Positions 1 through 5,503 of a DNA stretch of 6,946 nucleotides are shown here, one piece after another. The position numbers were made by a program, and so were the translations under genes. This DNA is from DASWHD01 sp036393335 (GTDB lineage: Bacteria; CG2-30-53-67; CG2-30-70-394): contig DASWHD010000243.1 in the NCBI GenBank assembly GCA_036393335.1, forward strand, positions 1 to 6,946, given 5' to 3'. Under the pieces are notes generated by a model. The model did not search any database, was not told the origin of the DNA, and saw nothing but the letters and a program-made list of their open reading frames with translations. Position 1 is the stretch's first letter. Every line of letters starts with the position of its first letter.

Positions 1-52
1 CACCGGCTCCTACCCTCACCTGGCGAGGATGAGGACACGGCTAGGAGGTGCG

Positions 53-73
53 GCCGGTGGCCCGGCCGCCGGC
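53..73 (-). terminator. GC hairpin just after lysC, without U-tract
   Basis: Ten-nucleotide arms (53-62 and 64-73) are complementary around a single base, with one G-U pair, starting 8 nt past the lysC stop. Read as RNA it would form a very stable stem-loop once the innermost pairs open. Neither side has a run of T, so this may be a pause or mRNA-end-protecting hairpin rather than a true intrinsic terminator. A weaker 8-bp stem with one bulged A lies at 14-34. Confidence 0.35.
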
Positions 74-81
74 GCTCAGGC

Positions 82-576
82 TCACCCGGCCTCGACCGGC
101 GCCTCCTCCAGGCCGAAGGCGGCGTGCAGGGCGCGCACCGCCTTCTCGGTCTGGGCGCGGTCGATGACGCACGACACGCGGATCTCGGAGGTGGAGATCA
201 TCAGGATGTTGATCCCCTCTTTGTAGAGGGTGTCGAACATGCGCGAGGCGATGCCGGTGTGGGTCTGCATGCCCAGGCCGATGATCGAGACCTTGGCGAT
301 GTCCGGGGTCACCTCGATGGTGGCGATCTGCATCTCGTCGCGCAGCCCCTCCATCACCTGCTGGGCGCGGGCGAGGTCGGCCTCCTCGACCGTGAAGGTG
401 AGGTTGGCGTGGCCGCCGGCACCGACGTTCTGGACGATCACGTCGACCATGATGTTGGCGTCGGCGATGGCGCCGAAGATCCGTGCCGCGATGCCCGGAC
501 GGTCGGGGATCCCGCGTACCGTCACCTTGGCCTCCTTGCGGTTGTAAGCGATTCCCGAGACCACCACCTCTTCCAT
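82..576 (-). CDS. lysC: Probable internal translation product of lysC: aspartokinase beta (regulatory) subunit
   Basis: An ATG at codon 250 of lysC, in the same frame, would yield a 164-residue protein made only of the two ACT domains, starting MEEVVVSGIAYNRKEAKV. It has its own Shine-Dalgarno AGGGGG (585-590) with an 8-nt spacer. In Corynebacterium glutamicum, Bacillus subtilis and Thermus, aspartokinase is an alpha2-beta2 enzyme whose beta subunit arises from an internal in-frame start at this same point, just before the ACT domains. I recall the C. glutamicum beta subunit also starting with MEE. The position, the residues and the SD are seen here; actual use of the start is inferred. The product would bind effector and stabilise the holoenzyme, with no kinase activity of its own. 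Confidence 0.6.
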   Translation of the reverse strand: MEEVVVSGIAYNRKEAKVTVRGIPDRPGIAARIFGAIADANIMVDVIVQNVGAGGHANLTFTVEEADLARAQQVMEGLRDEMQIATIEVTPDIAKVSIIGLGMQTHTGIASRMFDTLYKEGINILMISTSEIRVSCVIDRAQTEKAVRALHAAFGLEEAPVEAG

Positions 577-1323
577 CCGCTTATCCCCCTGTACGACCCA
601 GGTGCCCTCGTCCCGGGTGAATGAGCTGCGCACGTGCACCGCCACGCCGAACTTCTTCGCCAGCTCCACCGATCGCACCTGCAAGACCTTCGCCCCCATG
701 TTGGCGAGCTCCATGGTCTCGTCGTAGGAGATACGCGCGATCTTGCGCGCCTTGGGCTCGACCCGGGGGTCGGTGGTGTAGATGCCGTCCACATCGGTGT
801 AGATCTCGCACACGTCGGCCGCAAGCGCCGCCGCCAGGGCGACCGCCGTGGTGTCCGAGCCGCCGCGGCCCAGGGTCGAGACCCGGGAGTCGCCCCCCTC
901 TTCCACGATCCCCTGGAAGCCGGCCACCACCGCCACCTTGCCGTCCACCAAGACCTGCTTCAACCGCGCGGTGTCGATGCGGGCGATGCGCGCCTTGGTG
1001 TGGGCGGTGTCGGTGTAGATCCCCGCCTGGCGGCCGGTGAGGGCCTGGGCCGGGCAGCCCACCGCGTTCAGGGCGATGGCCAGGAGCGCCACCGTGATCC
1101 GCTCGCCGGACGACAGCAGCAGGTCCACCTCGCGCGGCGCCGGCAGCCGCGTCAGCGAGTGGGCCATGGTCAGGAGACGGTCGGTCTCGCCGCTCATGGC
1201 CGAGAGCACCACCACCACCCGGTGGCCCGCCTGGACACACCCGACCACCCGGTCGCGGACCGCCTGGATCCGCTCCAGATCCGCCACCGAGGTGCCGCCG
1301 AACTTCTGCACGATCAAGGCCAT
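82..1323 (-). CDS. lysC: Aspartate kinase (aspartokinase), monofunctional, two C-terminal ACT domains
   Basis: It phosphorylates L-aspartate with ATP, the first step towards lysine, diaminopimelate, threonine and methionine, in the cytoplasm. The 413-residue product has the usual length of monofunctional aspartokinases. The N-terminal kinase domain opens with the K7-FGGTSV motif and carries SSGER (71-75) and GRGGSDTTA (152-160). Two ACT domains follow at about 266-330 and 342-405. They include QNVGAGGHANLTFTV (298-312) and MISTSEIRVSCVI (375-387), the segments that form inhibitor sites in this family, so feedback control by lysine and/or threonine is expected. I chose the ATG at 1323 because MALIVQKFGG is the family start and GGGGAG (1331-1336) lies 7 nt upstream. 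An in-frame start at 1353 would add ten residues without family support. In many gammaproteobacteria the gene sits between alaS and csrA. Here the upstream neighbour is divergent and the downstream one is outside the window. Confidence 0.97.
   Translation of the reverse strand: MALIVQKFGGTSVADLERIQAVRDRVVGCVQAGHRVVVVLSAMSGETDRLLTMAHSLTRLPAPREVDLLLSSGERITVALLAIALNAVGCPAQALTGRQAGIYTDTAHTKARIARIDTARLKQVLVDGKVAVVAGFQGIVEEGGDSRVSTLGRGGSDTTAVALAAALAADVCEIYTDVDGIYTTDPRVEPKARKIARISYDETMELANMGAKVLQVRSVELAKKFGVAVHVRSSFTRDEGTWVVQGDKRMEEVVVSGIAYNRKEAKVTVRGIPDRPGIAARIFGAIADANIMVDVIVQNVGAGGHANLTFTVEEADLARAQQVMEGLRDEMQIATIEVTPDIAKVSIIGLGMQTHTGIASRMFDTLYKEGINILMISTSEIRVSCVIDRAQTEKAVRALHAAFGLEEAPVEAG
585..590 (-). 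promoter_or_regulatory. Internal ribosome binding site inside lysC
   Basis: AGGGGG on the minus strand lies 8 nt before the internal ATG at 576. It is as strong as the SD of the full-length lysC start, although it lies inside a coding region, where it also encodes Gln-Gly-Asp. This supports separate translation of the ACT-domain subunit. Confidence 0.55.
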
Positions 1324-1342
1324 CGTCTTGCTCCCCGCCACC

Positions 1343-1374
1343 CGCCGCCGCATCGGTCACCCACCGCGGCGGCG
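1343..1374 (-). promoter_or_regulatory. Stable hairpin in the lysC 5' leader
   Basis: The arms CGCCGCCGC (1343-1351) and GCGGCGGCG (1366-1374) form a perfect 9-bp all-GC stem with a 14-nt loop. In the lysC mRNA it would end 6 nt upstream of the Shine-Dalgarno (1331-1336). It could insulate or modulate translation initiation. No alternative pairing with the SD (GGGGAG) was seen, so a switch mechanism is not shown. Confidence 0.4.
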
Positions 1375-1501
1375 CGGAGGATAACGAAACCGAGCGCGGT
1401 CCACACCACCTGCCGGCCGGCCCGGAGCGGCGCTGCCGGCGGCGTGTTCTATTATTTCGGAAACTGCCTCTCCCTCTTGCCCATGTCCAAACAGCCGATC
1501 C

Positions 1502-1597
1502 CCACAAAGGGAACACGAAGGCACGAAAACGGAAGAACACGAAATGCCTGTGATGGCCAGTTCGTGATTGCGTCCCTTTCGTGCTTTCGCGATCCCC
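1502..1597. repeat. Nested inverted-repeat element of CACGAA/TTCGTG words
   Basis: The left half carries repeated CACGAA words (1514-1528, 1538-1544) and the right half the complementary TTCGTG words (1561-1566, 1578-1583). The outer arms 1516-1528 and 1577-1589 match at 12 of 13 positions. The inner arms 1538-1543 and 1561-1566 match at 6 of 6, so the whole can fold into one interrupted hairpin. Short purine-rich words of this kind (ACCACGAAGGACACGAAG and relatives) are familiar as intergenic repeats in many high-GC bacteria. Their function is not known to me. It ends about 75 bp upstream of the ligase start. Confidence 0.6.
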
Positions 1598-1673
1598 CTC
1601 GTGCATCGCCGTCCCGGCTTCCCTGAGCCGCGGGGAGAGGCAGGGTTCGCAAATCACCACGGGTAGCGCCCCG

Positions 1674-2828
1674 ATGGCGGCCGAGACCATCCACTTTCAG
1701 GGTTCCGATTACCCCACCATCGGCGTGGAGGTGGAGCTGCAGCTCATCGATGCCGCTACCGGTGACCTGAGCAACTCCTGCGACCGGCTCCTGGCGGAGA
1801 TCCCCCCGGGCTGGGGCCCGACCTTCAAACCGGAGCTCTTCCAGTCCAACCTGGAGATCAACACCGGCATCTGCCGGACGGTGGCCGACGCCGAGCAGGA
1901 CCTGGCGGAAAAGCTCGCCCTCCTGCGCACCATCGCGGCGCGCCAGGGGGTTCATCTGGCCGCCGCCGGCACCCACCCCTTCGCGACCGCCGCGGCCCAG
2001 GAGGTGACCGACTCGCCGCGCTACCACCGGCTGCTGGGGGTGCTGCAACGGCCCGCGCGACGGCTCAACATCTTCGGCCTGCACGTGCACATCGGGGTGG
2101 CGACCGGCGAGATCGCCCTCGGGGTGCTCAACCGCCTGGTACGCTACCTGCCGCACCTCCTCGCCCTGTCCGCCAACTCCCCGTACTGGGAGGGGGAGGA
2201 CACCGGCCTGGCGTCGATGCGGGTGAAGGTCTTCGAGGCCCTGTCCACCGCCGGCCTGCCGTTCTACTTCCAATCGTGGAAGGAGTTCGAGACCATCATC
2301 GACCAGCTCCGGCGCAGCCACACCATCGACACCATCCGCGACGTCTGGTGGGACATCCGTCCCCACCCGGACTTCGGCACCATCGAGGTGCGGATCTGCG
2401 ATACCCCCGGCACCCTGGAGGAGATCCTGGCCCTGGTCGCCTTCATCCAGTGCCTGGTGGCCCGCGCCAGCCGCCAGCACCTCGCGGGGGAGCCGCCGGT
2501 CTGCCCCCACTCCGCCATCGCCCGGGAGAACAAGTGGCGCGCCGCCCGCTACGGCCTGGGCTGCGAGATCATTCGCGCGGACACCCTGGAGAACGTCCCG
2601 GCCGCGGTGCTGATCGAGATGGAGGCGGAGCAACTCCGCCCCCTCGCCGAGGAGCTGCATTGCGCGGACTACCTGGCGCGGATCCCGCGCATGGCGTACA
2701 ACGGCTCGGGTGCCGACGTCCAGCGCCGGCTGTTCGCCGAGCACGGCGATCTCGCTACGGTGGTCGCGGCCATGTCCGAGCGCTTCACCAACGGCTTCCT
2801 CACTCCCCCGCCCACCGCTCGCCGATGA
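1674..2828 (+). CDS. ybdK: YbdK/GCS2-family carboxylate-amine ligase (glutamate-cysteine ligase-like)
   Basis: This family of ATP-dependent ligases joins a carboxylate, typically the gamma-carboxyl of glutamate, to an amine. E. coli YbdK has weak gamma-glutamylcysteine ligase activity and its true substrate is uncertain, so the symbol is a family label. The 384-residue length fits the family (E. coli YbdK is about 372). Visible hallmarks are GVEVELQLID (17-26), FKPELFQSNLEINTG (51-65), AAGTHPFA (97-104), GLHVHIG (135-141), SANSPYW (166-172), WWDIRP (225-230), GTIEVRICDTPGT (235-247) and ARENKWRAARYG (283-294). The acidic and His residues in these blocks form the metal/ATP and substrate site in the fold. 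I chose the ATG at 1674 because the next in-frame start (1581) reads through the repeat element. Its SD is weak (GGGTAG, 1661-1666). It overlaps the next gene by ATGA, so the two are translationally coupled. Confidence 0.9.
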   Translation: MAAETIHFQGSDYPTIGVEVELQLIDAATGDLSNSCDRLLAEIPPGWGPTFKPELFQSNLEINTGICRTVADAEQDLAEKLALLRTIAARQGVHLAAAGTHPFATAAAQEVTDSPRYHRLLGVLQRPARRLNIFGLHVHIGVATGEIALGVLNRLVRYLPHLLALSANSPYWEGEDTGLASMRVKVFEALSTAGLPFYFQSWKEFETIIDQLRRSHTIDTIRDVWWDIRPHPDFGTIEVRICDTPGTLEEILALVAFIQCLVARASRQHLAGEPPVCPHSAIARENKWRAARYGLGCEIIRADTLENVPAAVLIEMEAEQLRPLAEELHCADYLARIPRMAYNGSGADVQRRLFAEHGDLATVVAAMSERFTNGFLTPPPTARR

Positions 2829-4069
2829 CCTATCGCGATCTCCACATCGAGCCACCACGCGAGGCGAACGCCGCCGCCGTGGAGCGGTGGCTCGCCGATC
2901 AGGCGGCGGCCCTGGCCCTGCCGCTGTCGACCATCCGCCGCACCCTCCACCAGCACCCGGAAATGAGCAGCCAGGAGGAGTCCACCGCGGCCCTGGTCAC
3001 CGGCGTGCTCGAGTCCCTGGGGATCCCCATCCAGACCGGCGTGGCAGGCCATGGCGTGGTGGGTCTCCTGCGCGGCGGCAGACCCGGTCCCACGGTCGCC
3101 CTGCGCGCCGACACCGACGCCCTGGGCATCCAGGACGAGAAGGAGGTGCCATACCGCTCCCAGGTGGCCAACGTCTCCCACGCCTGCGGCCACGACTGCC
3201 ACACCACCGCCGGCTTGGGCGCGGCGATCCTCCTGTCGCGCCTCGCGGACCACCTCCCGGGCCAGGTGAAGTTCCTGTTCCAGCCGGCGGAGGAGCAGAC
3301 CGGCGCCGGCGCGGACCAGATGGTGGCGGCGGGCGTGATGGACGACCCCAAGGTCGACGCCATCTTCGCCCTCCACGTCCAGCCCCACCTGCGGGTCGGC
3401 CAGGTCGGAGTGCGGCGCGGGGTGATGATGGCCGCCGCCGACCTGTTCACCATCGAGATCGACGGCCAGTCGGGCCATGCCGCCCGCCCGGACGAGTGCA
3501 TCGACCCCATCCTCGCCGCCGCCCAGGTGGTGACCGCCCTGTACCAGATCATCCCGCGGCGCATCTCCATCCACGAGCCGGCGGTCCTCACCATCGGCAA
3601 CCTGCACAGCGGCATCTCGCCCAACGTCATCCCCGCCCACGCCACCCTCTCCGGCACCGTGCGCACCCTGTCGGACCCGGTGCGCCGCCACGTGCGCGCG
3701 GAGATGGAGCGGGTGGTCGACGGCGTGACCCGCGCCATGGGCGCCGCCTACCGCTTCCACTACCAGAACGGCGCCCCGCCGGTGATCAACGACGGCCGGC
3801 TCACCACCCTGTTCGAGGCCGCCGCGGCCAGGGTGGTCGGCCGCGAGAACGTGGTGGAGATCACCGAGCCCTCCATGGGCGGCGACGACTTCTCCTACTA
3901 CCTCGACCACGCCCCCGGCGTGTACTTCCGCCTCGGCACCGCCAACGACTCCCAGGCGACCCACCACCCCCTGCACCACGCCTGCTTCGACGTGGACGAG
4001 TCCGCTTTACCCTTGGGCGCCCGGCTGCTGGCCCAGACCGCCTGGGACTTCCTGTCGCAGGGGCGGTAG
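2825..4069 (+). CDS. M20D-family metal-dependent amidohydrolase (N-acyl-amino-acid/hippurate hydrolase type)
   Basis: It is expected to hydrolyse an amide bond of an N-acyl or N-aminoacyl amino acid in the cytoplasm with a two-metal centre. No signal peptide is seen. The 414 residues show LHQHPEMSSQE (41-51), RADTDALGI (94-102), the metal site SHACGHDCHT (118-127, ligands C121 and H123), FQPAEE (152-157, catalytic base E156 and ligand E157), LHVQP (183-187, ligand H184), the lid/dimerisation insert with GQSGHAARP (214-222), ISPNVIPAHATLSGTVRTL (264-282), GGDDFSYYL (352-360) and the last ligand H384 in LHHACFDVDE. All expected catalytic residues are present, so it should be active. Family relatives include HipO, YxeP, AmaA and plant ILR1, and the substrate cannot be told from sequence. 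The start ATG overlaps the stop of the ligase gene (ATGA), which implies coordinated synthesis and probably a shared substrate or product. Confidence 0.92.
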   Translation: MTYRDLHIEPPREANAAAVERWLADQAAALALPLSTIRRTLHQHPEMSSQEESTAALVTGVLESLGIPIQTGVAGHGVVGLLRGGRPGPTVALRADTDALGIQDEKEVPYRSQVANVSHACGHDCHTTAGLGAAILLSRLADHLPGQVKFLFQPAEEQTGAGADQMVAAGVMDDPKVDAIFALHVQPHLRVGQVGVRRGVMMAAADLFTIEIDGQSGHAARPDECIDPILAAAQVVTALYQIIPRRISIHEPAVLTIGNLHSGISPNVIPAHATLSGTVRTLSDPVRRHVRAEMERVVDGVTRAMGAAYRFHYQNGAPPVINDGRLTTLFEAAAARVVGRENVVEITEPSMGGDDFSYYLDHAPGVYFRLGTANDSQATHHPLHHACFDVDESALPLGARLLAQTAWDFLSQGR

Positions 4070-4078
4070 GCCGTCGCC

Positions 4079-4099
4079 GCCCGACGCTCGGCGTTGGGC
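4079..4099 (+). terminator. Hairpin after the ligase/amidohydrolase operon
   Basis: A 9-bp stem (4079-4087 with 4091-4099, one G-T wobble) closes a TCG loop, starting 10 nt after the amidohydrolase stop. Position and compactness suit an intrinsic terminator. The following CGTTGACTGCC is not a real T-tract, so it may act as a 3'-end stabiliser or need Rho. Confidence 0.45.
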
Positions 4100-4120
4100 C
4101 GTTGACTGCCTAACGCATCG

Positions 4121-4160
4121 ACGCCAAGGCGCAAAGGGCTTTAACCACCAAGGACACCAC
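4121..4160. repeat. Period-8 intergenic repeat, copy 2 (CGCCAAGG-type)
   Basis: ACGCCAAGGCGCAAAGGG (4121-4138) is followed by TTAACCACCAAGGACACCAC (4141-4160). The first part is two units of an 8-bp period (CGCCAAGG, CGCAAAGG). The second is the ACCA(C)AAGGACACCA word. The same two words make up the block at 4990-5070. A small stem CCGCG/CGCGG (4164-4179) follows. This is a non-coding, dispersed repeat type seen widely in high-GC bacteria. Confidence 0.6.
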
Positions 4161-4219
4161 GGTCCGCGAGCACCCGCGGTTGACGCTAGAAGGCTCCGAA
4201 ACCACAACCGGAACGTGCC

Positions 4220-4390
4220 GTTGGCTGTAAGCTGCAGCGCCAACACCGTGCGCTCGTGTAGGGGTCAGTCCTGCAAACAAGCAAGTCATGCAAGTCTGGG
4301 GTCACATCCAAGTCTTGCACAAGTCTTGGGTCAGGTCTTGAAACGTCGGGTAGGGATTGAGCCGGGTAGATCCTGCAAACCCGTAAGTCA
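4220..4390. repeat. Cluster of direct repeats resembling RAYT/REP-element flanks
   Basis: CAAGTCTGGGGTCA (4291-4304) and CAAGTCTTGGGTCA (4320-4333) match at 13 of 14 positions. CAAGTCTTG recurs at 4309-4317 and CAGGTCTTG at 4332-4340. TCCTGCAAAC....AAGTCA occurs at 4269-4288 and again at 4371-4390, identical in 16 of 20 positions and spaced 102 bp. A palindromic stretch (arms 4220-4225/4239-4244 around GCTGCAGC) precedes them. The word GGGGTCAGGTCTTG is, from general experience, common next to IS200-like REP-associated tyrosine transposase genes. No transposase coding is present, so this would be a remnant or a non-autonomous copy. The second 20-bp copy overlaps the stop codon of the amidase remnant. 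Confidence 0.5.
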
Positions 4391-4420
4391 CCGGCCGTCG
4401 GGGCGACGCGGCGAATCATG

Positions 4421-4438
4421 GGGTAAGGGTGAGGGGGA
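4421..4438. repeat. Short GGGTAAGGGTGAGGGGG-type repeat
   Basis: Minus-strand reading gives TCCCCCTCACCCTTACCC. CCCTCACCCTAACCC words are familiar intergenic repeats in many high-GC genomes. Here it forms the artificial C-terminal tail of the amidase remnant (SPSPLPHDSP). It is a single short copy, so the call is tentative. Confidence 0.35.
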
Positions 4439-4924
4439 GTCTTGCGCCTCCCACACCACCTGCCGGTAGTCGAAGCCGCGCACCAGGGTCGGCTTCACCA
4501 CCTCGAAGTAGGGCGAGAGGTCGAAGTCGCGCGGGGTGAAGAGGGAGTGGTGGCGGATGCGGAACCGCTCGCCGTCGCGCACGGTCAGCCGCTCGGGGAG
4601 GATCGGGTAGCGCACCGACTGGAACGCCTCGGCGATGAGGGTGGAGCAGATCACCCGCGACACCTCGCCGCTGCCGAGGGTGGCGAGGCCGCGCCACCGC
4701 CGCGGTCCCACCGGGAAGAGGTAGCGGGCGAGGTCGGTGACGTTGCGCAGGTCGTAACCCTGCCTGACCCGCGCCATCACGAACGCCACCACCTTGGCGC
4801 AATCGGCGTCGGTCAACCCCTTCGGGCGGCAGATGCGGACGTTGAAGTCGCGGTACCGCTCCAGGGGGACGACCCGCACGCCGCAGCAGAGGTCCGCCTC
4901 CACCAGCTCGCCCCCCTCCCCCCG

Positions 4925-4949
4925 CCTCGGCGTCTCTGCGACGCGGCGT
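4925..4949. repeat. Period-8 repeat at the 5' boundary of the amidase remnant
   Basis: On the minus strand CGCAGAGACGCCGAGG is two units of the same 8-bp pattern as the blocks at 4121 and 4990 (CGCMRAGR). It ends about 15 bp before recognisable amidase homology begins, so it sits at the truncation point. Confidence 0.5.
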
Positions 4950-4989
4950 TGAGGGCTCAACCGGAGCGAACACGTAAGTATGGTTCTCT

Positions 4990-5070
4990 CGCCAAGACGC
5001 CAAGCCGCAAACGACGCTCGCTCGGCAGGGAAGGCACCATGCCGCCTTCGTGTCCTTCGTGGTTACGAAG
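4990..5070. repeat. Period-8 intergenic repeat with hairpins, copy 3
   Basis: CGCCAAGACGCCAAGCCGCA (from 4991) gives about three 8-bp units. After a spacer it is followed by CCTTCGTGTCCTTCGTGGTT (5045-5064). The end contains a perfect stem CTTCGT (5055-5060)/ACGAAG (5065-5070) with a 4-nt loop. The spacer holds GGCA/TGCC (5033-5043) nested with AAGGC/GCCTT (5031-5048). It lies directly downstream of the glycine-zipper gene, which may use the hairpins as a 3' end. There is no coding content between 4961 and 5091. Confidence 0.6.
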
Positions 5071-5091
5071 AACGCGAGGCTCCCGGCGCGG

Positions 5092-5451
5092 CTAGTCGAA
5101 CGGGATGTGCAGCAGGCTGACCGCGTAGGTGAGGTGGCCATCGTAGGGCGCGACCACCGGGGTGGGGAGGGCGAGCTTGACCGCGCCGTCCTCGACCTGC
5201 ACCAGGCTCTGGGCCTCGGCGACGCCGAAGACCAGGCCGGCCACGGTGCCGACCACCAGGCCGGTACCGATCTTCGCCCCGGCGCTGTCCTGGTCGATGA
5301 GCCACGCGGCGCCGCCCACGAGGCCGCCGATGGCGGCGCCATAGAGGGCGTCGGTGAACACCACCTCGCCGCGGCTACCCCCACCGGCGAAGGCGTGGCT
5401 AGGGACGAAGAGGCACAGGGTCAATACCAGGGCAGCGATTTTTCTCGACAT
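5092..5451 (-). CDS. Small exported glycine-zipper protein
   Basis: This 119-residue protein has a clear Sec signal peptide: Lys at 4, a hydrophobic core AALVLTLCLFV (6-16) and an AFA cleavage site at 22. The mature 97 residues start GGGSRGE. Residues 35-79 form two Gly/Ala-rich hydrophobic stretches (GAAIGGLVGGAAWLI and GTGLVVGTVAGLVFGVAEA) separated by DQDSAGAK, the pattern of glycine-zipper membrane hairpins. The polar C-terminus (80-119) holds no motif I recognise. It probably sits in or at an envelope membrane, and its function is unknown. The SD is strong: GGAGAGGAGAG (5456-5466), with AGGAG 6 nt before the ATG. It lacks a lipobox, so it is not a lipoprotein. The stop lies next to the hairpin repeat at 4990-5070. 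It is separated from the acyltransferase by 140 bp with a possible own promoter, so it is likely a single-gene unit. Confidence 0.8.
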   Translation of the reverse strand: MSRKIAALVLTLCLFVPSHAFAGGGSRGEVVFTDALYGAAIGGLVGGAAWLIDQDSAGAKIGTGLVVGTVAGLVFGVAEAQSLVQVEDGAVKLALPTPVVAPYDGHLTYAVSLLHIPFD

Positions 5452-5466
5452 GCGACTCTCCTCTCC

Positions 5467-5479
5467 ATCGTTCGACGAT
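5467..5479. repeat. Small palindrome in the leader of the glycine-zipper gene
   Basis: ATCGT-TCG-ACGAT, two 5-bp arms around 3 nt, lies immediately upstream of the SD. It could be an operator half-site pair or a leader hairpin, and it is short enough to be chance. Confidence 0.3.
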
Positions 5480-5503
5480 CACGGCTCGCGCGCGGCCGCC
5501 GCC

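Larger units (their letters stand above)
1324..1673. other. Divergent intergenic region between lysC and the ligase operon
   Basis: These 350 bases contain no gene that I can support. Both flanking genes must be transcribed outward from here. Contents from left to right are the lysC SD (1331-1336), a GC hairpin (1343-1374), a perfect 10-bp palindrome GCCGGCCGGC (1412-1421), an AT-rich island around 1446-1462 with a -10-like TATTAT (1450-1455, plus) but no convincing -35, and a nested inverted-repeat element (1502-1597). No sigma-70 promoter could be placed with confidence for either gene. I see no lysine-riboswitch architecture. Confidence 0.6.
4388..4960 (-). pseudogene. N-terminally truncated YiiX/YebB-like permuted-papain amidase (lipo-like protein) remnant
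   Basis: The frame from a TTG at 4960 gives 190 residues. Only about residues 18-173 (roughly 4440-4909) look like the family: LVEADLCCGVRVVPLERYRDF, ICRPKGLTDAD, QGYDLRNVTDLARYLFP, the catalytic-Cys block VICSTLIAEAFQSVRYPIL (C105), HHSLFTPRDFDLSPYF and VKPTLVRGFDY. Family members are circularly permuted papain-like enzymes, with the catalytic His in an N-terminal GDVLLV...SHAALYVG half and the Cys in the C-terminal half. That N-terminal half is absent and does not appear in any frame upstream, where repeat DNA and the glycine-zipper gene lie. Residues 1-17 are encoded by a repeat (VAETPRR is the translated 8-bp unit) and the tail after residue 173 by a C-rich repeat. I read it as a dead fragment. 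A short expressed product cannot be excluded. Confidence 0.65.

Noticed and set aside
43..59. Perfect SD (AGGAGGTG) followed by a GTG on the plus strand near the left edge
   Set aside because: The resulting frame runs antisense to lysC through a GC hairpin and encodes a low-complexity peptide.
1324..1353. Longer lysC start adding MRRRVAGSKT
   Set aside because: MALIVQKFGG at 1323 is the family N-terminus and has a well-spaced SD. The extension has no family support.
1324..1500. Lysine riboswitch upstream of lysC
   Set aside because: No five-helix architecture or conserved core was recognised. Only a simple GC hairpin is present.
1581..1673. Longer start (GTG) for the ligase gene
   Set aside because: The extension reads through the right half of the inverted-repeat element and has no GCS2 similarity.
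1452..3979. Long open frames antisense to the ligase and amidohydrolase genes
   Set aside because: They are typical antisense shadows of GC3-rich genes. The products are His/Gly/Arg-rich and match no family.
4269..4390. Direct repeats as a CRISPR array
   Set aside because: Copies are short, imperfect and unevenly spaced (11-102 bp), with no constant repeat/spacer structure and no cas genes.
4416..5384. Long minus-strand frame through the amidase remnant and glycine-zipper gene
   Set aside because: It spans repeats and is out of frame with both recognised proteins. Its product is Arg/Pro/Ala-rich without motifs.
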